Assembly (NCBI GenBank): GCA_016219165.1
Contig: JACRCB010000063.1
Span: 1-23,033, forward strand
Source of the DNA: Deltaproteobacteria bacterium
GTDB taxonomy: Bacteria > Desulfobacterota > GWC2-55-46 > DRQE01
Direction of reading: 5' to 3'
DNA: 23,033 nucleotides
The notes under the pieces are model-generated. The model was not told where the DNA came from, did no database searches, and saw nothing but the letters and a program-made list of their open reading frames with translations. The position numbers and the translations under genes are program-made. This document shows, piece by piece, positions 7,281-12,828 of the stretch (position 1 is its first letter; each line of letters begins with the position of its first letter).

Positions 7281-7946
7281 ATGACAAGAGAGGCGTACCA
7301 CAAAGCTTTAAAAGAACTCGAAAACGAAGTCCTTGATATGGGCAATACCGTCATAAAGGCGGTAAAGGATTCCGTGGAGTCGCTTAAAAGCAGGGACATC
7401 GAAAAATCAAAGGAGATAATAAAAAACGACCGCCTGAAAAACAAAAAGCGCTTTGACATAGAGGAAAGGTGCATACTCCTCATGGCAACCCAGCAGCCCA
7501 TGGCGGGAGACCTGAGGATCCTTACGGCGATACTCAACATAATAACCGACCTTGAGAGGATAGGCGACCACGCCGAGGGAAATGCCAAGATAAACATCCT
7601 TATAGGCAAGGAACCGCTTGTAAAGCCCCTGATAGACATACCGAGGATGGTCGAGGTGGCATCAAGCATGCTGGAGGAATGTTTGAAGGCGTTTGTGGAG
7701 AGGGACGTTGAAAAGGCGAAAAAAATCGGCAGCATGGATGACGCCGTGGACGCCCTCTACGAGCAGATTTACAGGGAACTGCTCCTTATGATGATAGAAA
7801 ACCCCAGGATAATACAGGGCGCGACCTATCTTATATGGGTTGCCCACAATATGGAACGCATCGCGGACAGGGCGACGAACATAGCGGAAAGGATAGTGTT
7901 CATGGTCACGGGCAAGATGGAGGAGTTGAACGTGTCGAGTTATTGA
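7281..7946 (+). CDS. phoU: Phosphate transport regulator PhoU
   Basis: PhoU is a cytoplasmic, all-helical protein that links PstSCAB to the PhoR/PhoB sensor system and represses it when phosphate is plentiful. The 221-residue length is typical. It contains both PhoU repeats: the first includes ERCILLMATQQPMAGDLRI followed by LTAILNIITDLERIGDHAEG, the second MMIENPRIIQGATYLIWVAHNMERIADRATNIAER. These carry the conserved metal-binding ExxxD-type clusters. The ATG follows AAAGGGAG by 6 bases. It is the last gene of the operon; downstream is repeat sequence with no clear T-run terminator. Confidence 0.95.
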   Translation: MTREAYHKALKELENEVLDMGNTVIKAVKDSVESLKSRDIEKSKEIIKNDRLKNKKRFDIEERCILLMATQQPMAGDLRILTAILNIITDLERIGDHAEGNAKINILIGKEPLVKPLIDIPRMVEVASSMLEECLKAFVERDVEKAKKIGSMDDAVDALYEQIYRELLLMMIENPRIIQGATYLIWVAHNMERIADRATNIAERIVFMVTGKMEELNVSSY

Positions 7947-7963
7947 GGGGCGAACAGCATGTT

Positions 7964-7986
7964 ATTGCGAGCGGAGCGAAGCAATC
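7964..7986. repeat. Interspersed repeat, ATTGCGAGCGGAGCGAAGCAATC type
   Basis: This resembles a widespread short bacterial repeat with ATTGC/GCAAT ends around a GAGCGAAGC core. A diverged copy in opposite orientation is at 8513-8554. Its spread through the genome cannot be checked from one window. Confidence 0.5.
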
Positions 7987-8040
7987 TCAATAAGATTCCT
8001 CGTTTCGCTCGGAACAGACTCCGCAATCTTCTGATAATCT

Positions 8041-8059
8041 CCCCCTTTTACAAAGGGGG
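8041..8059. repeat. Perfect hairpin, CCCCCTTT / AAAGGGGG
   Basis: An 8-bp perfect stem with the 3-base loop TAC is followed by a partial direct copy (GGGGGATT at 8055-8062 and again at 8065-8072). It resembles common interspersed repeats. It may serve as a transcription barrier after phoU, but no T-run follows. Confidence 0.5.
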
Positions 8060-8080
8060 ATTGAGGGGGATTAAAACTCC

Positions 8081-8124
8081 CTCTCCCTTGACGGGAGAGG
8101 CGGGCACCCACCCGAAGGGTGGGT
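8081..8124. repeat. Two adjacent hairpins of an interspersed repeat
   Basis: CTCTCCC (8081-8087) pairs with GGGAGAG (8093-8099), and ACCCACCC (8106-8113) pairs with GGGTGGGT (8117-8124) around a GAA loop. With the trailing GGTGAGGGTGAAATG this resembles a repeat type seen in many bacterial genomes. Confidence 0.5.
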
Positions 8125-8205
8125 CGGTGAGGGTGAAATGAAAGGCATCCTGCCTCATCCCCGACTGGTTGCGCCACGGTGATATGTTGAAAAGAAAATA
8201 AATGG

Positions 8206-8329
8206 GCGCTGACCCTATTTTATACTCCTATTTTATACTCTATTTTATATGGACCCTATTTTATATGACCCTATTTTATAATTTTATATTTTATGCTATT
8301 TTATGTATTTTATTTAGACCCTATTTTAT
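8206..8329 (+). repeat. Degenerate tandem array of (GAC)CCTATTTTAT units led by a REP-like half-site
   Basis: The 9-mer CTATTTTAT occurs exactly seven times, starting at 8215, 8228, 8240, 8256, 8271, 8296 and 8321. The longer GACCCTATTTTAT occurs four times, starting at 8211, 8252, 8267 and 8317. The array begins with GCGCTGACCCTATTTT, very close to the RAYT end CGCTGTCCCTATTTT. It looks like a REP end amplified by slippage. Spacings of 12-25 bases with no conserved unit exclude a CRISPR. Confidence 0.75.
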
Positions 8330-8354
8330 TTAAGTCTTCTATGTTGGTTCTTAG

Positions 8355-8446
8355 ATATTTCGGTGTGTCCTCACACCGAAATATTATCATAGCCTCCCTT
8401 TCGGGAGGACTCCGAGATTGTTTCGGTGAGGGGACTCACCGAAACA
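8355..8446. repeat. Cluster of three perfect tetraloop hairpins
   Basis: Hairpin 1 is 8355-8384, arms ATATTTCGGTGTG and CACACCGAAATAT, 13 bp, loop TCCT. Hairpin 2 is 8393-8408, arms CCTCCC and GGGAGG, loop TTTC. Hairpin 3 is 8419-8446, arms TGTTTCGGTGAG and CTCACCGAAACA, 12 bp, loop GGGA. Hairpins 1 and 3 share the core TTTCGGTG/CACCGAAA. This resembles a BIME (paired REP palindromes around a spacer) or a structured RNA. No T-runs follow on either strand. Confidence 0.7.
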
Positions 8447-8512
8447 TCTGACAACCCTTACCCCAAAACGCCGCGGAGCGAAGCGCGTGGCGCAACAGTT
8501 CTTAAAAATAGG

Positions 8513-8554
8513 GATTGCCGCGTCGTCCGCCTTTGGCGGAGTCCTCGCAATGAC
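8513..8554. repeat. Diverged inverted copy of the ATTGCGAG-type repeat with inner hairpin
   Basis: It runs from GATTGCCGCGTCG to CCTCGCAATGAC and contains a perfect inner hairpin TCCGCC/GGCGGA (8526-8540) with loop TTT. It is preceded by AAAAATAGGGA (8504-8514), the outer half of a RAYT end, so two repeat families are fused here. Confidence 0.5.
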
Positions 8555-8573
8555 CTTTAAGAGAGGCTCCGCC

Positions 8574-9449
8574 TTAACCCCTCTCCTTCAAAAGCGGCCA
8601 CCCCATCTCCTCCCTCGACTTGAGATACCCCTGGGCGCATCCCCTTGCGAGGTTCCTTACCCTGTGGATGTAACGGGTCCTCTCGGCAACGCTTATGGCG
8701 CCGCGCGCATCGAGGAGATTAAAGGTGTGCGAACATTTAAGGCAAAAATCGTATGCGGGAAGGACAAGGGATTTTTCGAGAAGCCTCAGCGCCTCCTTCT
8801 CGTACATATCGAAGAGGGTAAAGAGCATCCCGGTATCCGCCTCCTCGAAGTTATAGCGGGAATACTCTATCTCCCCCCTTTTATGCACGTCCCCGTACTT
8901 TATGGCGGGAGTCCACTCAAGGTCGAACACATTGTCCACGCCCTGAAGATACATGGTTATCCTTTCAAGGCCGTAGGTAATCTCGCCTGAAACGGGCTTC
9001 AAGTCGAATCCGCCCGCCTGCTGGAAATACGTGAACTGGGTTATCTCCATGCCGTCGAGCCAGACCTCCCACCCGACACCCCATGCCCCGAGGGTCGGGG
9101 ATTCCCAGTCGTCCTCGACGAACCTTATGTCGTGTTTAAGCGGGTCTATGCCGAGTTCCTTGAGGCTCTTGAGATATATATCCTGTATATCGTCCGGGGA
9201 CGGCTTCAGTATCACCTGAAACTGGTAGTAGTGCTGGAGGCGGTTGGGGTTCTCGCCGTAGCGTCCGTCCGTGGGGCGGCGCGTGGGCTCGACATAGGCG
9301 GCCCTCCACGGCTCGGGCCCGAGCACCCTCAGAAACGTGGCGGGATGGAACGTCCCGGCTCCTTTCTCCATGTCGTAGGGCTGATGTATTACGCACCCCT
9401 TCTCCGCCCAGAACTTCTGGAGGGTCAATATGGCGTCCTGGAAATACAT
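8574..9449 (-). CDS. glyQ: Glycine--tRNA ligase alpha subunit
   Basis: GlyQ is the catalytic subunit of the bacterial alpha2beta2 glycyl-tRNA synthetase, which needs GlyS (beta) to charge tRNA-Gly. The 291 residues match the family throughout: FQDAILTLQKFWAEKGCVIH, QPYDMEKGAGTFHPATFLR, EPWRAAYVEPTRRPTDGRYG, the QHYYQFQVILKPSPDD segment and VGWEVWLDGMEITQFTYFQQ. The ATG at 9449 follows AAGGAG by 8 bases. It is downstream of mgtE and recO on the same strand. Oddly, no glyS follows; the sequence after the stop is repeat DNA running into phoU, so the beta subunit must be encoded elsewhere. Confidence 0.97.
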   Translation of the reverse strand: MYFQDAILTLQKFWAEKGCVIHQPYDMEKGAGTFHPATFLRVLGPEPWRAAYVEPTRRPTDGRYGENPNRLQHYYQFQVILKPSPDDIQDIYLKSLKELGIDPLKHDIRFVEDDWESPTLGAWGVGWEVWLDGMEITQFTYFQQAGGFDLKPVSGEITYGLERITMYLQGVDNVFDLEWTPAIKYGDVHKRGEIEYSRYNFEEADTGMLFTLFDMYEKEALRLLEKSLVLPAYDFCLKCSHTFNLLDARGAISVAERTRYIHRVRNLARGCAQGYLKSREEMGWPLLKERG

Positions 9450-9490
9450 ATTTTTCTCCTTGAAGAACCCCGCCCCCGTATCAAGTCCTG

Positions 9491-9509
9491 TGCTGAACTT
9501 GTTTCAGCA
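9491..9509. repeat. Hairpin TGCTGAACTTGTTTCAGCA between recO and glyQ
   Basis: A perfect 7-bp stem (TGCTGAA/TTCAGCA) with a 5-base loop lies in the 96-base recO-glyQ gap. The CTGAACTTGTTTCAG core resembles a common interspersed repeat in bacteria. No T-run follows, so read-through into glyQ is expected. Confidence 0.5.
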
Positions 9510-9545
9510 ACGGGGCAGGCATAAATGGCGTGGATTCTCAGACGG

Positions 9546-10334
9546 TTAAGGGAATTGCCATTCTATACGGCTCGCCCCCATCTTTTCCATGAACTTTTTA
9601 CTCTTCAATTCCTTGCCGAGTTGATACCGTATGAAGTCCGCGAGGATTCTTTCACACTCATCGAGGACGATGGGGCCGGGCATGAGACGCTTGAGTTTCT
9701 CCACCTCGAGCCTTGCGGCCATCGAAAGAAACCCCGCGGCCCCGGCCGAGAGAGGAATGATGTTTTTTAAAAATGCCGCGCACTTCCCGCAGATAACCCC
9801 CCCTTTTTCGGAAGAAAAAAATAACGCCCTCTGGCCCGGCCCGGCCTTGCACGCCACACACCCCTCGAGATGCGGAAGATAGCCGGACAGGGCAAGGGCC
9901 TTTATCTCAAAAAATCTCAGCATCTCCCTCCCAAAGCCTCCCCCCCCGTCACCGGGCAGTCTTAAAAAACATGACAGGGTATCGAAAAATTCCGCGTTCT
10001 TCATCCCCTCCAGCGTGAGTTCATTAGTAAGTTCAAGCACATAGCAGGCCCTTCCGTATCTCTCTATATCGTTTTTAAGAAGGCTATAACCTTCCTGAAG
10101 CGCTATTGCCTCGACCCTCACAAGTTCGCTCTTCCCGGTCTGGAAGAAAACGAGCCTCACCCTGGAGGCCGGTTCGAGGTTCCCGACGAATCTTTTTTTA
10201 CTCCTCCTCGCGCCTTTTGCAATGCCCTTCAATTTACCATAGTCCCTCGTATAAAAAGTAATTATCCTGTCGGACTCTCCGTAGTCCATGGAATTCAGTA
10301 TGACGGCGTCCGTCCTTCTGTAACCCCTCTTCAC
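9546..10334 (-). CDS. recO: DNA repair protein RecO
   Basis: RecO helps load RecA on SSB-coated gaps in the RecFOR pathway. I place the start at GTG 10334 (262 residues: VKRGYRRTDAVILNSMDYGE...), whose GTG overlaps the mgtE stop as GTGA. The longer reading to 10403 lies inside mgtE and adds 23 residues unlike any RecO start. Features: N-terminal OB-fold (ESDRIITFYTRDYGKLKGIAKGARRSKKR, about residues 20-48) and a C-terminal zinc-finger-like region with CVAC and CGKC pairs. Length is in the family range. The overlap implies translational coupling with mgtE. Confidence 0.92.
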   Translation of the reverse strand: MKRGYRRTDAVILNSMDYGESDRIITFYTRDYGKLKGIAKGARRSKKRFVGNLEPASRVRLVFFQTGKSELVRVEAIALQEGYSLLKNDIERYGRACYVLELTNELTLEGMKNAEFFDTLSCFLRLPGDGGGGFGREMLRFFEIKALALSGYLPHLEGCVACKAGPGQRALFFSSEKGGVICGKCAAFLKNIIPLSAGAAGFLSMAARLEVEKLKRLMPGPIVLDECERILADFIRYQLGKELKSKKFMEKMGASRIEWQFP

Positions 10335-11689
10335 AGTATCCCGGCCCTCATAAATACCGCCGCAAGCCCCAGAAAGGATAAGAACCCGCCGACGTCCGTG
10401 CATGTGGTGACGAATATGCTGGATGCGAGCGCGGGGTCAGCCCCCCACCATTTAAGCGCCAAAGGTATAATCGTCCCGCTGAAACCCGCTATCACGAGAT
10501 TGGCCATCATCGCAAGGAAAAGCAGCAGCCCCACCATGGGGTTGGCTCCGAGGATATAAGAGACTCCCATCGCGACAATCCCGGTTAAGATGCCGTTTGC
10601 CAGCCCCACGAGCACCTCCTTGATGAGCACCTTTCTGGCGCTATTGGGGGGAAGTTCTCCGAGGGCAAGCCCCCTTACGACCACGGCTATGGTCTGGGTC
10701 GCGGCATTCCCGCCCATGCCGGCGACAATGGGCATGAATACGGCAAGTATTACCAGCCTGCCTATGGTGCTTTCGAAGACCTTTACAACGGCCGCGGCGA
10801 TGAATGCCGTGGCAAGGTTAATCAACAACCACGGCGCGCGCATCCCGAAAGACCTCCCCGCGGAGTCCAGAACCCTCTCCCCTATGTTCAGGCTCGCCAC
10901 CCTGTAGAAGTCCTCGGATATCTCCTCCTCGATGACGTCCACGATGTCGTCTATGGTTATGCGGCCCACGAGCCTGCCGTTCTTATCCACAACGGGCATG
11001 TTCAGAAGGTCGTAACGCTGGAACATCTTGGCGACCTGTTCCTGGTCCACGTCCGTCGTCACCTTTACGGCCTTTGTATCGGTTATGCCCTTTATCGGCC
11101 CGTCTTCTTCGGCGAGTATGAGTTTATTGAGCGCGACACTCCCGGAGAACCTCCCTTCGGAATCCACGACGAAGACGTTCGAGATATTGTCTATCTCTTT
11201 ACTCTTTCTCCTTACCTCCTCTATCGCCTCCCTTACGGTGGCGGTCTCCCTTACGGATACAAGTTCGGCCTGCATCTTGCCGCCGGCCGTGTCTTCGGGA
11301 TAGGCGAGGAGTTTCTGTACCTTCCGGGCATCCTCCTTGTCTATGCCGGCAAGCACCTCATTAGCCTCCGCAAGCGGCAGTTCGCCGACTATGTCGGTGG
11401 CGTCGTCGCTCTCCATCTCGCCGACCAGTTGGGCGAGCTCTCCGGAGGAGACGGAGGCGACGAGGAGTTCCCTCATCCGGTCATCCAGTTCGAGAAGGAC
11501 CGCGGAGGCGACGTCCTTTTTAAGAAGCCTGAATACCCACGTCACCTGAGGGCCCTCAAGCCCCTTCAAAACGGCGGCGACATCCGTGGGATGGAGGGGG
11601 GCGATGAGTTTTTTAACCCCCTCGAGGTCCTCTCTCTCGATGGATTCTTTCAACTCCTCAACGGGCAGATGTTTTTCCTCTACAGCCAT
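10331..11689 (-). CDS. mgtE: Magnesium transporter MgtE
   Basis: MgtE is an inner-membrane Mg2+ channel gated by cytoplasmic Mg2+. The 452 residues show the whole architecture. The N domain (about 1-130) has helical repeats such as LHPTDVAAVLKGLEG and ESDDATDIVGELP. Two CBS domains follow (about 135-255; NISNVFVVDSEGRFSG and LLNMPVVDKNGRLVGRITID). Then come a plug helix and five membrane helices from about 285. Pore signatures are FMPIVAGMGGNAATQTIAVV and the terminal PALASSIFVTTCTDVGGFLS, whose Asp432 is the ion-coordinating residue position of the family. AGGGG precedes the ATG closely. It overlaps recO by 4 bases. Confidence 0.95.
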   Translation of the reverse strand: MAVEEKHLPVEELKESIEREDLEGVKKLIAPLHPTDVAAVLKGLEGPQVTWVFRLLKKDVASAVLLELDDRMRELLVASVSSGELAQLVGEMESDDATDIVGELPLAEANEVLAGIDKEDARKVQKLLAYPEDTAGGKMQAELVSVRETATVREAIEEVRRKSKEIDNISNVFVVDSEGRFSGSVALNKLILAEEDGPIKGITDTKAVKVTTDVDQEQVAKMFQRYDLLNMPVVDKNGRLVGRITIDDIVDVIEEEISEDFYRVASLNIGERVLDSAGRSFGMRAPWLLINLATAFIAAAVVKVFESTIGRLVILAVFMPIVAGMGGNAATQTIAVVVRGLALGELPPNSARKVLIKEVLVGLANGILTGIVAMGVSYILGANPMVGLLLFLAMMANLVIAGFSGTIIPLALKWWGADPALASSIFVTTCTDVGGFLSFLGLAAVFMRAGIL

Positions 11690-11705
11690 GGCGCCCCTGC
11701 GAAGG

Positions 11706-11724
11706 AACCTTTTTGCAAGAAGGT
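11706..11724. repeat. Interspersed repeat AACCTTTTTGCAAGAAGGT in the mgtE leader
   Basis: This is the reverse complement of 7211-7229 with a single C/T difference. It forms a hairpin (ACCTT/AAGGT) and would lie in the 5' leader of the mgtE mRNA. Further into the leader TGCCGGAACA is tandemly duplicated (11745-11754 and 11756-11765). Confidence 0.55.
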
Positions 11725-11803
11725 CCGCGCTTTAAGAAAACCTTTGCCGGAACAATGCCGGAACAGCTTCGGCGCAAGTTTCGAAAAAAGGCTTCTTAAG
11801 AAA

Positions 11804-11831
11804 ATTAGCACATACAAAAAAGTGAAGTCAA
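11804..11831 (-). promoter_or_regulatory. Candidate promoter for mgtE-recO-glyQ
   Basis: On the minus strand TTGACT (11826-11831, 5 of 6) is followed after 16 bases by GCTAAT (11804-11809, 4 of 6). The leader would be about 108 bases, too short for a full M-box Mg2+ riboswitch, and I see no M-box core. Moderate support only. Confidence 0.4.
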
Positions 11832-11913
11832 CCTTTTAGTTGGCGCGGCATAATCTTTTTGGAAGGAATTCTTTTCGCTTAAAGAAAGATTGGAAAAAGA
11901 GAAAGGAAAAGGG

Positions 11914-12747
11914 CTACCTTACGAGGAAAAACGGCCCGTCGACCGCCCTCATCAGATGTTCCGCGGTGCTCCCCAGAACCATTTCGCCGAGCCTCGAATG
12001 GCGCGTGGCGCCGATGAAAACGAGGTCATGACTGTTTTCCCTGTAATACCCCTCCATAGAATAAGGCGGCTCATCATCTGTACGGACGAAACGGGCCCCG
12101 ATGGAGTACGGGGCGACATAGTCCCTCGCCTCGTTTAGGACCCTCTCTCCATCGGTCCCTTTCAGCGCGGTAATGACGGTCAAAGGCAAAGCGAGTGTTT
12201 TTGAAAATTCCGCGGCCTGGTGCATGGCCTTCGTTGAATTAGGGCTTCCGTCGTAGCAGAGAAGGGGATTACGGGGGGCGTTAAACGCCGCCGGAGCGAT
12301 AAAAACGGGTCTTTGAGATTTTCTGACAACGCCCTCCGTGGCGCTTCCGAGGATGCCGTATTCAAACCCGACGTTAACGCCGCGTCTGCCGATAACCACG
12401 AGGTCGCTCAAACGGGATTTCTCGCATATCTCGTTGGATACTATCCCGAAGGAAAGGAGGGTCTCGCACGGGACCCCGGCATTCCCGCAATCCTTTTTGA
12501 AATTCTCGAGGATGGTCTTTCCGTTTGCCTCGAGCACCTCCCGCATCTTCGTCGAAAAATTAAGGAACGGCTCGAACCCTAAAGAACCGGAGAGGTCATG
12601 GATGAAAGGCCCTTCGAGCGCCACAATGTCCACGACATGGAGTCCCGTGAGTTGGGCGCCGAAACCCTCCGAGAGCCAGAAAGAATACTCAACCACGGCT
12701 TTTGAATAAGATGAACCGTCTAAAGAAACGAGTATCTTCTTAATCAA
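11914..12747 (-). CDS. Universal stress protein, two tandem USP domains
   Basis: The 277-residue cytoplasmic protein has two USP folds. Domain 1 (about 1-152) begins IKKILVSLDGSSYSKAVVEY and ends with VVIGRRGVNVGFEYGILGSA and VRKSQRPVFIAP. Domain 2 (about 158-277) begins LLCYDGSPNSTKAMHQAAEF and ends with FIGATRHSRLGEMVLGSTAE and GPFFLVR. Both have glycine-rich loops near the G-2X-G-9X-G(S/T) ATP motif, domain 1 with one extra residue and domain 2 lacking the second glycine, so nucleotide binding is uncertain. The start is TTG at 12747 with AAGGAGG 4 bases upstream. It follows clp by 81 bases on the same strand, so it may be the last gene of the chaperone cluster. Its substrate role is unknown. 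Confidence 0.88.
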   Translation of the reverse strand: MIKKILVSLDGSSYSKAVVEYSFWLSEGFGAQLTGLHVVDIVALEGPFIHDLSGSLGFEPFLNFSTKMREVLEANGKTILENFKKDCGNAGVPCETLLSFGIVSNEICEKSRLSDLVVIGRRGVNVGFEYGILGSATEGVVRKSQRPVFIAPAAFNAPRNPLLCYDGSPNSTKAMHQAAEFSKTLALPLTVITALKGTDGERVLNEARDYVAPYSIGARFVRTDDEPPYSMEGYYRENSHDLVFIGATRHSRLGEMVLGSTAEHLMRAVDGPFFLVR

Positions 12748-12828
12748 CCCGCCTCCTTTTTGCCAAAAACTCTTAAACCGCCCGCATGGGCAACTGAATC
12801 GGGTGCCCGCCGAATTCCCGCCGGGCCG

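Larger units (their letters stand above)
8164..8499. mobile_element. Candidate MITE-like structured unit with terminal inverted repeats
   Basis: ACTGGTTGCGCCACG (8164-8178) and CGTGGCGCAACAGT (8486-8499) are inverted copies matching at 14 of 15 positions with one gapped base. They enclose a REP-like half-site, a seven-copy A/T-rich array, three tetraloop hairpins and a GC-rich hairpin (8469-8492). No coding frame is present. That it moves or is moved as one unit is inferred from the bracketing repeats alone. Confidence 0.4.
7947..8573. other. Gene-free, repeat-packed interval between phoU and glyQ
   Basis: These 627 bases between convergent genes hold no believable gene. They are a patchwork of short palindromic repeats (7964-7986, 8041-8059, 8081-8124), a candidate MITE-like unit (8164-8499) with a tandem array and strong hairpins, and a second repeat copy (8513-8554) running to the glyQ stop. 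The position is where glyS normally follows glyQ. Confidence 0.85.

Noticed and set aside
7959..8141. 60-codon open frame after phoU
   Set aside because: It runs entirely through short interspersed repeats and has no ribosome site or protein-like composition.
8206..8329. Possible CRISPR array
   Set aside because: The units are short, A/T-rich and irregularly spaced (12-25 bases), with no constant-length spacers and no cas genes.
8355..8446. Integron attC site or intrinsic terminators
   Set aside because: No R-box core pairs or integrase are seen, and no T-run follows any of the three hairpins on either strand.
10335..10403. Longer recO start
   Set aside because: The extra 23 codons lie within mgtE and do not resemble RecO; the GTG overlapping the mgtE stop is the better start.
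11690..11800. M-box magnesium riboswitch in the mgtE leader
   Set aside because: The leader is about 108 bases, shorter than the M-box, and is largely interspersed repeat and a small tandem duplication.
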